From the NCBI GenBank assembly GCA_937885465.1, contig CAKZZM010000152.1:1-21663 (forward strand): DNA of 21,663 nucleotides, written 5' to 3'. The notes under the pieces are model-generated. The model worked only from the letters and a program-made list of their open reading frames with translations. It did no database searches and was not told the DNA's origin. The position numbers and the translations under genes were made by a program. Positions within the stretch are counted from its first letter, which is position 1. The number at the start of each line of letters is the position of its first letter. This stretch comes from an uncultured Bacteroidales bacterium (GTDB lineage: Bacteria; Bacteroidota; Bacteroidia; Bacteroidales; Paludibacteraceae). Positions 13,231-21,274 of this stretch are shown one piece after another.

Positions 13231-14610
13231 ATGACGCAAATAACCAAACCATCCATTCCTAAAGGTACGCGGGACTTTGGCCCGCTGGAGATGGCGCGCC
13301 GTAACTATATCTTCGACACCATCCGCGACGTTTTTCGGTTGTACGGTTTTCAGCAGATTGAGACGCCGGCAATAGAGAACCTATCGACGTTGATGGGCAA
13401 GTATGGCGAAGAGGGGGACAAACTGCTCTTCAAGATTCTCAACTCCGGCGACTGGCGTGATGCTATCAATCAAGAGCAACTGGAGAGTTGTTCGCTTGGA
13501 GCACTGACGAGCCGTGTGTCGGAGAAAGGGTTGCGGTACGACCTGACCGTGCCTTTTGCGCGCTTTGTGACACAATATCGCAACGACATCGCTTTCCCTT
13601 TCCGCCGCTATCAGATACAGCCCGTGTGGCGTGCCGATCGCCCGCAGAAAGGTAGGTATCGCGAGTTCTATCAATGCGATGTGGACGTTGTTGGCACGGA
13701 CAGTCTCGTGAGCGAAGTGGAGCTTATCCGGATAGTGGAAGAGGTGTATCACCGACTCGGTGTACGTGTGTGCCTTAAACTCAACAACCGCAAGATACTC
13801 AGCGGTATTGCCGAAGTTATCGGGGCTCCGGACAAGATAGTCGATATCACTGTGGCTATCGACAAGCTGGAGAAGATTGGGTTAGACAAAGTGAACGCCG
13901 AGCTGCGTGAGCGTGGCTTGTCGGACGAATCGATTGCCAAACTGCAACCTATCCTTGCCATGAGCGGCAGTAATAAAGACAAACTGGCCACACTACGTGA
14001 AGTGCTGAAAGAGAGTGAAGCGGGGCAGAAAGGTATCGAAGAGACGACGACCATCTTCGAACTGTGCGAGACGGCGGGAGTAGGTCTTACGATAGAGCTT
14101 GACCTCACCCTTGCTCGCGGACTCAACTACTATACAGGTGCTATTTTCGAGGTGAAAGCGCAAGATGTGCAGATGGGCAGTATCACCGGTGGAGGTCGTT
14201 ACGACAACCTGACGGGTATCTTCGGAATGCCGGGCGTGTCGGGAGTAGGCATCTCTTTCGGTGCTGACCGCATCTACGATGTGCTGACAGAGCTTGACCT
14301 CTATCCGCAAAAGGTGTTGGAACAGACGCAAGTGCTGTTCGCATCGTTCGGAGAGGCTGAGTTGCGGTACTCGCTCCGTTGGGCGAACAAACTCCGCGAA
14401 GCGGGTATCCGCACGGAAATTTTCCCCGAAGCAGCGAAGATGAAGAAGCAGATGAGTTATGCTGACAGCAACCATATCCCGTTCGTGGCAATCGTGGGCA
14501 GTAACGAGATGGCCGCGGGTCAAGTGATGCTGAAAGACATGCTTTCCGGCGAACAGCGACTTGTCTCGGAAGAAGAGCTAATCAACATATTCACAACCCA
14601 TCAGGCATGA
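13231..14610 (+). CDS. hisS: Histidyl-tRNA synthetase
   Basis: Encodes 459 residues of a class II aminoacyl-tRNA synthetase that charges tRNA-His in the cytoplasm. Seen: N-terminal GTRDFGP (12-18), motif 1 region with FQQIETPAIE, LRYDLTVPFARFV, motif 2 (VWRADRPQKGRYREFYQCDV, about 132-151), the histidine-specific ARGLNYYTG (about 294-302), motif 3 GGGRYDNL...GISFGADRI, and an anticodon-binding domain from about 360. The length is normal for the Bacteroidetes form. The stop overlaps the next start as ATGA (14607-14610). Confidence 0.96.
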   Translation: MTQITKPSIPKGTRDFGPLEMARRNYIFDTIRDVFRLYGFQQIETPAIENLSTLMGKYGEEGDKLLFKILNSGDWRDAINQEQLESCSLGALTSRVSEKGLRYDLTVPFARFVTQYRNDIAFPFRRYQIQPVWRADRPQKGRYREFYQCDVDVVGTDSLVSEVELIRIVEEVYHRLGVRVCLKLNNRKILSGIAEVIGAPDKIVDITVAIDKLEKIGLDKVNAELRERGLSDESIAKLQPILAMSGSNKDKLATLREVLKESEAGQKGIEETTTIFELCETAGVGLTIELDLTLARGLNYYTGAIFEVKAQDVQMGSITGGGRYDNLTGIFGMPGVSGVGISFGADRIYDVLTELDLYPQKVLEQTQVLFASFGEAELRYSLRWANKLREAGIRTEIFPEAAKMKKQMSYADSNHIPFVAIVGSNEMAAGQVMLKDMLSGEQRLVSEEELINIFTTHQA

Positions 14611-15155
14611 ACACAACACAAGAATACGAGAAAATCATCAGCGAATGTCGCAAGGTGTATATCCTCAAGATGAAGGACTATGGTCCGTCGTGGCGTATCA
14701 TGCGTCCACAGACGGTGAACGACCAACTGTTCATCAAGGTCAAACGTATCCGGACGATTGAGATGACGGGCGTGAACCTTGTGGGCGAGGATGTGCGCGG
14801 CGAACTGATGGCAATCGTCAACTACTCTATCATGGGTTTGATACAGATAGAGAAAGGGTTCGCCGATGCGGTGGATATGAGTCAACAGGAGGCGCTGCGG
14901 TTGTATGACAAGTATGCCGATGAGGCCAAAGAGTTGATGATCCGCAAGAACCACGACTATGGCGAGGCGTGGCGAGACATGCTGCCATCGAGCCTCACGG
15001 ACATCATCCTCACGAAAGTCAATCGCAATAAGCAGATTGCAGCCAACGACAACCGTACGTTGGTCTCGGAAGGGGCTGACGGCAACTATTTCGATATGCT
15101 CAATTATGCAGTGTTTTACCTGATTAAACTGATGGAAAAAGATGAATCACAATAA
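14607..15155 (+). CDS. DUF1599 family protein
   Basis: Encodes 182 residues and consists of an internal duplication. MKDYGPSWRIMRP with IKVKRIRTIE (about 24-55) is echoed by HDYGEAWRDMLP with LTKVNRNKQI (about 113-145). This is the DUF1599 signature, a domain linked in some databases to nucleotide-modification loci. The biochemical role is unproven. Its neighbours (DoxX-like protein, tpiA) match a gene order I know from other Bacteroidales. It overlaps hisS by 4 bp and the next gene by 14 bp, so translation is probably coupled. Confidence 0.85.
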   Translation: MNTTQEYEKIISECRKVYILKMKDYGPSWRIMRPQTVNDQLFIKVKRIRTIEMTGVNLVGEDVRGELMAIVNYSIMGLIQIEKGFADAVDMSQQEALRLYDKYADEAKELMIRKNHDYGEAWRDMLPSSLTDIILTKVNRNKQIAANDNRTLVSEGADGNYFDMLNYAVFYLIKLMEKDESQ

Positions 15156-16278
15156 AATAGCAGCGGCACTGGGTCATACGGCGCGGCTTGTGCTGGGCGT
15201 GACTTTTATCTTTTCGGGCTTTGTGAAAGCAGTAGATCCGTTGGGGACGGTGTATAAGATTGAGGACTACCTCAACGCTTTCGGTGGCGGCTTCATGTCG
15301 CTCGTACCGGCAGCACCGGTGGCGGCTATTGCTCTCATCACGTTTGAGTTCGTGCTGGGCGTGCTGCTCACGTTCAACGTGTGGACGAAAGTGACGAGTT
15401 GGCTCGCACTGGCGATGATGTTGGTGATGACTCCCCTGACGCTGTATTTGGCCATTGCCAATCCCATCACCGACTGCGGCTGTTTCGGCGATGCTATCCA
15501 CCTCTCCAACTGGGCAACGTTCGGCAAGAACGTGGTGTTGCTGGTGTTGGTGATGGTTCTGTTATGCACCCGTCGATATATCTACGAGACATGGGTAGTC
15601 GGGATAAATATCCTCATCTGCTGCCTTGCTTTTGTAGGTGTCGGTTCGCTGATGGCCTACTCGCTACTGCATCTGCCGCCAATAGATTTTCGGCCGTACA
15701 AGATAGGCAACAATATCCCCGAACAGATGGAGGTGGAGATACCGGAAGGCGCTCCGGCGGATGAGTACGAATATACGTTCATCTACGAGAAAGACGGCGT
15801 TCAGGAGGAGTTCACGCTGGAAAACTATCCCAAGAACGACAGTACGTGGACGTTCGTTGACCAACGTTCGCGGTTGGTGAAGAAAGGTTATGAAGCACCA
15901 TTGCCGCCGGTACATGACTTCGTAATCACTTACACCGATGCCGATGGTGACCTCTACGACATGACGGACGAGATCCTTGAGGCAGACAGCATCATCTTGG
16001 TTGTCATGTACAAGCTGGAACAGGCAGACAGACGGCAGGCTGATAAGCTCAATCGCCTCTATGGACAGGCTTTAGAGAGCGGTACGCCCTTCTATGCCGT
16101 GACGGGTTCGGGCGAGTACGAGATAGCGTTGTGGACGGAAGAGACGGGCGCGGCCTACCCTATCTGTTCGTGCGATGGCGTGACGCTGAAGACCATCGTT
16201 CGCGCCAATCCCGGCGTAGTGGTGTTGCGTAACGGAACGGTGGTCGATAAATACAATATGAGGAACAAAAAACTATAA
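15142..16278 (+). CDS. DoxX/MauE-like membrane protein with thioredoxin-like C-terminus
   Basis: Encodes 378 residues. The N-terminal 175 residues hold about five hydrophobic segments (near 10-30, 50-72, 77-97, 118-138, 150-172), placing it in the inner membrane. They include the DoxX/MauE-type motif DCGCFGD (Cys112, Cys114) after a LYLAIANPIT helix. The remaining part (about 190-378) is soluble and has a thioredoxin-like pattern (ILVVMYKLEQ, PFYAVTGSG, PGVVVLRNGTVVDKY) without a CxxC active site. It resembles the BT_3928-type protein of Bacteroides. A membrane redox role is suggested by the cysteines and the fold but not shown. Confidence 0.8.
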   Translation: MNHNKIAAALGHTARLVLGVTFIFSGFVKAVDPLGTVYKIEDYLNAFGGGFMSLVPAAPVAAIALITFEFVLGVLLTFNVWTKVTSWLALAMMLVMTPLTLYLAIANPITDCGCFGDAIHLSNWATFGKNVVLLVLVMVLLCTRRYIYETWVVGINILICCLAFVGVGSLMAYSLLHLPPIDFRPYKIGNNIPEQMEVEIPEGAPADEYEYTFIYEKDGVQEEFTLENYPKNDSTWTFVDQRSRLVKKGYEAPLPPVHDFVITYTDADGDLYDMTDEILEADSIILVVMYKLEQADRRQADKLNRLYGQALESGTPFYAVTGSGEYEIALWTEETGAAYPICSCDGVTLKTIVRANPGVVVLRNGTVVDKYNMRNKKL

Positions 16279-16289
16279 GATAAATCGAT

Positions 16290-17042
16290 ATGTCAAGACT
16301 AAAAATGGTTGCAGGCAACTGGAAAATGAACAAGACCCTGCAAGAAGGTGTAGCACTGGCTGCACAACTTAAAGAAGATGTTAAGAACCCCTCGTGTGCG
16401 GTTGTTATCGGTACGCCGTTCATCCACTTGGCGACTGTGGCGGAGTTGCTCAAAGACTCGCCCATCAAGGTGGCGGCCGAGAACTGTGCCGACAAAGAGA
16501 AAGGTGCTTTCACGGGCGAGGTAAGTGCAGAGATGGTACGCTCGACGGGTGCTACCTATTGTATCCTCGGCCACAGCGAGCGTCGCGCTTATTACCACGA
16601 GGACTACGAGATTCTGAAGAACAAAGTGGAGCTGGCGTTGGCCAACGGGCTGGACGTGATTTTCTGCATCGGCGAGGTGAAAGAAGAGCGTGAATCGGGC
16701 AAACAGAACGAGGTAGTGCAAGCGCAGTTGGACGGCTCTGTTTTCCACTTGAGTGCTGGGCAATGGAAACATATCACGTTGGCATACGAGCCCGTTTGGG
16801 CTATTGGTACGGGGTTGACGGCCACGCCTTCCCAAGCGCAAGATATGCATGCGTTTATCCGCAGTCTGGTTGCAGACAAGTACGGGGCCGAGGCGGCCGA
16901 GGCGACCACTATCCTGTACGGCGGTTCGTGCAATGAGAAGAATGCGGCGGAGCTGTTCGCCTGCCCGGATATTGACGGCGGACTTATCGGTGGCGCTGCA
17001 TTAGTGGCGGAGAAGTTCGAGGCTATTATCGCTGCCCGCTAA
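16290..17042 (+). CDS. tpiA: Triosephosphate isomerase
   Basis: Encodes 250 residues, the standard length. It interconverts dihydroxyacetone phosphate and glyceraldehyde 3-phosphate in glycolysis. All catalytic elements are present: Lys12 in AGNWKMN, His95 in LGHSERR, Glu167 in AYEPVWAIGTG, the mobile-loop sequence that follows it, YGGSC and GGLIGGAAL for phosphate binding. It is 11 nt after the DoxX-like gene. Its last 17 bp overlap the end of a gene on the opposite strand (17026-17042). Confidence 0.97.
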   Translation: MSRLKMVAGNWKMNKTLQEGVALAAQLKEDVKNPSCAVVIGTPFIHLATVAELLKDSPIKVAAENCADKEKGAFTGEVSAEMVRSTGATYCILGHSERRAYYHEDYEILKNKVELALANGLDVIFCIGEVKEERESGKQNEVVQAQLDGSVFHLSAGQWKHITLAYEPVWAIGTGLTATPSQAQDMHAFIRSLVADKYGAEAAEATTILYGGSCNEKNAAELFACPDIDGGLIGGAALVAEKFEAIIAAR

Positions 17043-17553
17043 ACCAATCCTGAAGGATGCGCTCGGCGCGTGCTTGGCGCTCGTGCCCGACGCCCTTCAC
17101 AATGGCGAATGGAACGCCGGTGGACTCTGTCTCGGCAAGGTAAAGACGAAAGAGTCGCTCTCGAGCGGGCTGCGAGAGGTTCTCCCGCAAGGGGTCAGGC
17201 ACGGCGGGCAAGTCGGGTGCTGTCAGCAAGTAAAAATCCATTCGGCAGTCTTTGGGCACAGGTGCTGTCAGCCATTGCGGGCGTTGATGATAGACCTCAT
17301 CGAACCACACTTTGGTGATGATGAGTTCGGTGTCGAAGAATGTGAGTCCTTGCGCTGTGTGCGCTTCGTAGCGGTTGCGTTCGGCAATGAGGCATACATC
17401 GTCGTACGTGTACGGACGACCGAGAGTGCCCACGTACTTGCGGGCATATTCAGGGACGCACATGCCGCCGAAACGTGCTGCAAGCGACTCGGCCAGCGTG
17501 GATTTACCGGTCGATTCGGGGCCGATAAGACCTATTTTGATGGTTGGTAACAT
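17026..17553 (-). CDS. NadR-type P-loop kinase (ribosylnicotinamide kinase-like)
   Basis: Encodes 175 residues from ATG 17553, which opens MLPTIKIGLIGPE. A longer ORF to 17649 adds an unlikely N-terminus overlapping the divergent gene. It has Walker A GPESTGKST (Lys17), then EYARKYVG, a Tyr/Glu helix (AERNRYEAHTAQG), FFDTELIITKVWF (Walker B-like), and PLRENLSQPARERL. This order matches the C-terminal ribosylnicotinamide kinase domain of NadR, without the NadR HTH or adenylyltransferase domains. It probably phosphorylates nicotinamide riboside or a related nucleoside, but the substrate is inferred. It converges on tpiA, overlapping by 17 bp. Confidence 0.75.
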   Translation of the reverse strand: MLPTIKIGLIGPESTGKSTLAESLAARFGGMCVPEYARKYVGTLGRPYTYDDVCLIAERNRYEAHTAQGLTFFDTELIITKVWFDEVYHQRPQWLTAPVPKDCRMDFYLLTAPDLPAVPDPLRENLSQPARERLFRLYLAETESTGVPFAIVKGVGHERQARAERILQDWFSGQR

Positions 17554-17633
17554 ACGAGAAGAACTGCAAAAATTGTGCCAAGCGTGCGCCGGAGATACTC
17601 GCACGTGCGCAAAAAAATAAATAATGTACGACA

Positions 17634-18515
17634 ATGAGGAATATTGCATTCATTATCAACCCCATTTCGGGTACGCAGAACAAGAGGCGCATCCCGAAAA
17701 TCATTGATAACAAGTTGGATAAGCGCGTCTGGATGGCGGATATCGTGTACACGGAGTATAAAGGCCATGCCGAGGAGTTGGCTCGTCATTATGCCGACTT
17801 GGGCTTCTCGGCCGTGGTGGCCGTGGGCGGTGACGGTACGGTGAACGAGGTGGCATCGGGCATTCGGGACACGCAGACGGCGTTGGGTGTGGTGCCAATT
17901 GGTAGTGGGAACGGTTTTGCGCGTCATTTAGGAACGCCGCTCCGCGTTGCGAATGCCATCGAGACTATCAACAACGCAACGCCCATGCAGTGCGACTATG
18001 GGATGGCGAACGACCGGCCGTTTTTCGTGACGTGCGGTTCGGGTTTCGATGCTACTATCTCCGAGCAGTTCCAACGTGCCGGCAGTCGCGGGTTTCGCAC
18101 GTATCTCGAAGAGATTGTCAAGTTGCTTTTCACGTACAAACCGGAACATTATCGTGTGGTGGTCGATGGGGTAGATCTGGACGGAACGGCGTTTCTGCTG
18201 ACGGTGGCCAACTGCAATCAATGGGGTAATGCGGCCGTTATTGCTCCCAAAGCAAGCATACAAGACGGGTTGTTGGACGTGGTCATCTGTAGTCCGTTCC
18301 CGTTGATACAAGCACCGAGTCTGGCCATCAAACTGTTTACTAAAACGATTGATCAGGGGATGAATGTCACGTCGTTGCAGACGCGCGAAGTGACGTTAAT
18401 CCGCGACTATGCAGCACCGTTCCACTTGGACGGTGACCCCGTGCAGATGGGCGAAGAAATCCATCTTCGCATCGTCGAGGACGGGCTGTGGGTTCTGGTT
18501 CCTAAACGTTATTAA
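17634..18515 (+). CDS. Diacylglycerol/sphingosine kinase-like lipid kinase (YegS/BmrU type)
   Basis: Encodes 293 residues. The DAGK catalytic domain is clear: start MRNIAFIINPISGTQNKRR, nucleotide-binding GGDGTVNEV (65-73), VPIGSGNGFARHLG (about 91-104), and a strand-rich second half ending HLDGDPVQMGEEIHLRI. The family transfers ATP phosphate to lipid hydroxyls at the inner membrane. The natural lipid cannot be told from sequence; Bacteroidales make sphingolipids, so sphingoid bases are one option. The start is 80 bp from the divergent NadR-type gene, and dut follows 3 nt after the stop. Confidence 0.88.
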   Translation: MRNIAFIINPISGTQNKRRIPKIIDNKLDKRVWMADIVYTEYKGHAEELARHYADLGFSAVVAVGGDGTVNEVASGIRDTQTALGVVPIGSGNGFARHLGTPLRVANAIETINNATPMQCDYGMANDRPFFVTCGSGFDATISEQFQRAGSRGFRTYLEEIVKLLFTYKPEHYRVVVDGVDLDGTAFLLTVANCNQWGNAAVIAPKASIQDGLLDVVICSPFPLIQAPSLAIKLFTKTIDQGMNVTSLQTREVTLIRDYAAPFHLDGDPVQMGEEIHLRIVEDGLWVLVPKRY

Positions 18516-18518
18516 GTC

Positions 18519-18953
18519 ATGAAAATCAAGATTATCAACAAGTCGAGCAACCCATTGCCGAGATACGAGTCATCGGCAGCAGCGGGGATGGACATCCGAA
18601 CGAGTATCACTGAAGCGGTGACGTTGCATCCGCTCGAAAGGCGGTTATTCCCAACGGGACTTTTCCTTGAGTTGCCGGTAGGTTACGAGGCACAAGTACG
18701 TCCGCGCAGCGGTTTAGCACTGAAGCACGGCATCACCGTTCTTAACACGCCCGGGACGATTGATGCGGACTACCGCGGAGAAGTAGGGGTCATACTGATT
18801 AACCTCTCCGATACGCCGTTCACCATCGAACCCGCTGAACGTATCGCCCAGTTGGTTATAGCCCGCCACGAGCAACCCAAAGTTGTGGAGGTGGAGGAAC
18901 TGACGGCAACCGCTCGCGGCGCAGGGGGATTTGGCCATTCGGGTTTGAAATGA
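18519..18953 (+). CDS. dut: dUTP diphosphatase
   Basis: Encodes 144 residues of a homotrimeric dUTPase that hydrolyses dUTP to dUMP and pyrophosphate, keeping uracil out of DNA and supplying thymidylate synthesis. The five family motifs are seen: AAAGMDIR (motif 1), RPRSGLALKHG (motif 2), NTPGTIDADYRGEV with Asp82 (motif 3), ERIAQLVIARHE (motif 4) and the terminal Gly-rich GAGGFGHSG (motif 5). The length is normal. It lies 3 nt after the lipid-kinase-like gene and is probably co-transcribed with it. Confidence 0.96.
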   Translation: MKIKIINKSSNPLPRYESSAAAGMDIRTSITEAVTLHPLERRLFPTGLFLELPVGYEAQVRPRSGLALKHGITVLNTPGTIDADYRGEVGVILINLSDTPFTIEPAERIAQLVIARHEQPKVVEVEELTATARGAGGFGHSGLK

Positions 18954-18965
18954 ACTATGAACTAA

Positions 18966-19063
18966 GTTTCAAGTTTCAGGTTTCAAGTTTCAGGTTTCAA
19001 GTTTCAGGTTGCAAGTTTCAGGTTGCAGGTTTCAAGTTTCAAGTTTCAGGTTTCAGGTTGCAA
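18966..19063. repeat. 7-bp tandem array, 14 units
   Basis: Fourteen head-to-tail units of GTTTCAR, three of them GTTGCAR, starting 12 bp after the dut stop codon. Exact 7-bp period, 98 bp in total. Copy number is likely to vary. Confidence 0.95.
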
Positions 19064-19246
19064 GAACAAACGCCTGTATGGCTAATAAAGGGCGAAACCT
19101 TCAAACACAACTCAATCCATTCATTTCCAGCCACTTACGGCTCTTTTTGCCAAAAACGCCAAAGTTAAAACGCCCCACAACTTACTCATTTTCAGCTATA
19201 TAATCCCACTTTTTTCACCAATTTTGTATATACATTTTTCGAACCC

Positions 19247-19334
19247 CCTCCATACCTCCTCCATACCTCCTCCATATCCCCTCCATACCTTCTCCATACC
19301 TCCTCTATACCTTCTCTATACCTTCTCCATACCT
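19247..19334. repeat. 11-bp tandem array, 8 units
   Basis: Eight units of CCTCCATACCT with C/T variants, 88 bp. Degenerate copies of its complement (AGGTATGGAG) appear at 20402-20411, and GTAGAGTATGG words of the same length occur near 21220-21238. Confidence 0.92.
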
Positions 19335-19477
19335 CCTCGAAATACGGATTAATCAACCTCGAAAAACGTAAGTTAGTTTTTCCTCTCACACAGACTTTCC
19401 CTGTATGCCGAAAATCAGGGAAGGGAAACCAAGGTGGGTGAACTCTGGCGAGTAGAAATGTTTTAAAAAAGTAGAGA

Positions 19478-20014
19478 CTAATGTATATTCTCCAAATCAA
19501 AGAATAAAAGCCGTGTAGGCGATTCTTCATCCTCTTTCGATAAAGGTGCAAAGCCCTGTTTGTAGTAAAAAGGCAAAGCCTCCGCGTAGGCATCAACTGT
19601 AATAAAGCGACAGCCTGCTTTATTGTCAGATTGATACGAGGCAATAATTGTGTTCACCATCATTGTCCCAATACCTTCTCCATGGTATTTGCAGTCTGTC
19701 GCTAGACGGCAAATTTTGAGAGCAGGATAACTCTTAAACATCTTGCCTTGTGCAAAGAATTGTTTGCGGAAACGGTTGTAGGCGGAGTTGCTCGGGAAAT
19801 CAGTCAGAGAAATGCGGTCATGCGCAAGGCTGAAATAGCCGATTGTATCTTTTGTATTCTTATCTTCAAGCACATATGTAGTTGCCAGACGGACTTTGAA
19901 ATACAGCAAAGCATCCTCTAAGATGAAATCATTCAAGTCTTCATCTCCGCAGTCGAACTGCGCAACAGCATCGTTCTCGCCAAGTCGGCGCAGTACTATG
20001 TTTTCTTTATTCAT
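19478..20014 (-). CDS. GNAT family N-acetyltransferase
   Basis: Encodes 178 residues from ATG 20014; an ATG 24 nt upstream overlaps the preceding small ORF and is rejected. It is a compact acetyltransferase resembling the TacT/AtaT toxin-type GNATs: an opening VLRRLGENDA, then FDCGDEDLNDFI, ATTYVLED, IGYFSLAHDRIS, the acetyl-CoA loop CRLATDCKYHGEGIGTMMV (about 104-122) and the C-terminal ALPFYYKQGFAPL with the conserved Tyr. The FDCG...LNDF start is typical of this subgroup, some of which acetylate aminoacyl-tRNA. It follows a 55-residue ORF by 11 nt and shares its promoter, a toxin-antitoxin-like layout. A plain metabolic acetyltransferase remains possible. Confidence 0.85.
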   Translation of the reverse strand: MNKENIVLRRLGENDAVAQFDCGDEDLNDFILEDALLYFKVRLATTYVLEDKNTKDTIGYFSLAHDRISLTDFPSNSAYNRFRKQFFAQGKMFKSYPALKICRLATDCKYHGEGIGTMMVNTIIASYQSDNKAGCRFITVDAYAEALPFYYKQGFAPLSKEDEESPTRLLFFDLENIH

Positions 20015-20025
20015 TTCGGTATAAA

Positions 20026-20193
20026 TTAAAAAGCACAATTAACGCAGCGAGAGCGCAAGAACTCATAATCGCTCATCATGCGAGCTTTTTGCTCGTCAGA
20101 GATGGTTTTAGGATTGAGCATCTGCATCTCAAAACGTCGTGCTTCGTCACCGAAAAGAATAGGTGTTTCTCGAATAGGTCGGGCCATAATCAT
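20026..20193 (-). CDS. Small protein upstream of GNAT, possible antitoxin
   Basis: A 55-residue ORF from ATG 20193 (or 53 residues from the in-frame ATG at 20187, giving MARPIRETPILFG). It is hydrophilic and mostly helical, with Arg/Glu-rich segments (GDEARRFEMQML, SDEQKARMMSDYEFLRSRC). The MARPI...TPIL start resembles short proteins that precede acetyltransferases in Bacteroidales. It has its own promoter (20216-20247) and ends 11 nt before the GNAT start. No ribbon-helix-helix antitoxin motif is obvious, so the antitoxin role is an inference from size and position. Confidence 0.7.
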   Translation of the reverse strand: MIMARPIRETPILFGDEARRFEMQMLNPKTISDEQKARMMSDYEFLRSRCVNCAF

Positions 20194-20215
20194 CGTAATT
20201 TAATTAAAACCACTG

Positions 20216-20247
20216 CAAAGTTAGTAATATTTTTTGACTTATGCAAA
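20216..20247 (-). promoter_or_regulatory. Bacteroidales-type promoter for the small ORF-GNAT pair
   Basis: On the minus strand, TTTG (complement of 20244-20247) and TAACTTTG (complement of 20216-20223) are 20 nt apart, identical in form to the promoters at 270 and 9337. Transcription should start near 20209, about 16 nt before ATG 20193. Confidence 0.8.
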
Positions 20248-20442
20248 TATTTTGGGGGAAAAATGCAAAAATAACGATAAAATTGTTCAATTTTGGAAAG
20301 AAATGCAAAAAAATCCACAAAAACAGGTGGTAAAAAAGTGTGATTTGGGGGCGAATTTTGTAGTGAGGGCTTACGGAGGGGGTAGCAAGAGGGTAGCAAG
20401 AAGGTATGGAGAAGTCTTCACCAGGTAGCGATAAAAGAGCAA

Positions 20443-20486
20443 TTTGTAAATTTGTAAGTTTGTAAATTTGTAAATTTGTAAATTTC
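20443..20486. repeat. 8-bp tandem array (TTTGTAAA)
   Basis: Five units of TTTGTAAR plus a partial unit, in AT-rich noncoding DNA. A further TTTGTAAATT occurs at 20523-20532. Confidence 0.85.
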
Positions 20487-20566
20487 TTTCCTCGCAAGCT
20501 CGGACATCGCTTTGCATGGTAAATTTGTAAATTGGATGATTTACAGCGCGGATGGGTGGTTTTTGG

Positions 20567-20616
20567 GGAACACGCACAGCGAAGCAGATTGTCCGGGGCG
20601 TAGCGTAGGAAAGAAT
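20567..20616. repeat. 50-bp intergenic repeat, family D copy 1
   Basis: Starts GGAACACGCACAGCGAAGC and ends GTAGCGTAGGAAAGAAT. It matches 20855-20904 at 47 of 50 positions (three transitions). A shorter relative is at 8965-8988. Confidence 0.88.
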
Positions 20617-20662
20617 GGGACGAATCGAAAGAATAGGAAAGGTTATAGGTTAAAGGAAATCA

Positions 20663-20690
20663 AGAATTAGAGAATTAGAGAATTAGAGAA
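20663..20690. repeat. 8-bp tandem array (AGAATTAG)
   Basis: Three perfect units and a half unit (AGAA). Confidence 0.85.
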
Positions 20691-20740
20691 TGGATGGGGT
20701 AAAAACTGAACACGAATTGCACGAATCTAACGAATGAAGC

Positions 20741-20837
20741 TATTGACGATTGGACCACACGAAGAGATCGTACCCCTTGCGGGTAAAGAATTTACAATTT
20801 GACGAGTGATTTACGATTGAGATGATTGGACGATTTT
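20741..20837. repeat. Interspersed intergenic repeat, family B copy 2 (inverted)
   Basis: Reverse complement of 94-188 with few mismatches, sandwiched between the two family D copies. Confidence 0.75.
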
Positions 20838-20854
20838 CGTTAGTAGATGGGGGA

Positions 20855-20904
20855 GGAACACGCACAGCGAAGCAGATCGTCTGGAGCGTAGCGTAGGAAA
20901 GAAT
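20855..20904. repeat. 50-bp intergenic repeat, family D copy 2
   Basis: Direct copy of 20567-20616. The D-B-D arrangement (direct D copies flanking B) over about 340 bp may be one composite element. Confidence 0.88.
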
Positions 20905-20977
20905 CACACGAATAGAACGAATCGAAAGAATCTAATGAATGGAGGAAAGAGTAGTTTAAATATAGGTATCTATAGAA

Positions 20978-21010
20978 TGAGAGAGGCTTGCTATGAGCTT
21001 GCCTCTCTCA
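20978..21010. other. Perfect 10-bp inverted repeat (hairpin)
   Basis: TGAGAGAGGC (20978-20987) and GCCTCTCTCA (21001-21010) with a 13-nt loop. No T-run follows on either strand, so it is not a standard terminator. Confidence 0.6.
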
Positions 21011-21274
21011 ATGTTCCATATTGCTATAACGTCTTTGTCCCTTGTCCTATTGCTCCGGTTGATGTCAGCGGCCTATCCCTGTGGCACCTTAAATCATGTT
21101 TGTCAGCCTTTAGCCTCCTTTCATGCTCCTTTCACCCTGCTTCTTGCCATACTCTTGGCATACTCATGAGTAAGCCTACAAGCAGCTTAGAAGCAGCTTA
21201 GAGTATGGCTACACCTTGGGTAGAGTATGGGTAGAGTATGCCTATGGTGTAAATGCCAACATACTATATTGCTT

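Larger units (their letters stand above)
18954..19477. other. Noncoding gap with two VNTR-like arrays
   Basis: About 520 bp between the convergent dut and GNAT genes. It holds the 7-bp array (18966-19063), AT-rich spacer, and the 11-bp array (19247-19334). A minus-strand ORF through the second array is a product of its 11-codon periodicity. I see no clear terminator for either gene. Confidence 0.7.
20248..21274. other. Repeat-rich noncoding region
   Basis: About 1 kb without a supported gene. It holds an 8-bp TTTGTAAA array (20443-20486), an AGAATTAG array (20663-20690), two copies of a 50-bp repeat (20567-20616, 20855-20904), the inverted family B copy (20741-20837), many CGAAT words (20621-20635, 20908-20940), a perfect 10-bp inverted repeat (20978-21010) and GTAGAGTATGG/AAGCAGCTTAG direct repeats (21178-21240). 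Short ORFs here have no recognisable protein. Confidence 0.65.

Noticed and set aside
18966..19334. CRISPR-like appearance of short regular repeats
   Set aside because: Units are contiguous with no unique spacers, and no cas genes are present.
19192..19644. 150-residue minus-strand ORF with repeated EEVWRRYGG
   Set aside because: It overlaps the GNAT gene on the same strand in another frame and runs through the 11-bp array; the protein repeat is just the translated DNA repeat.
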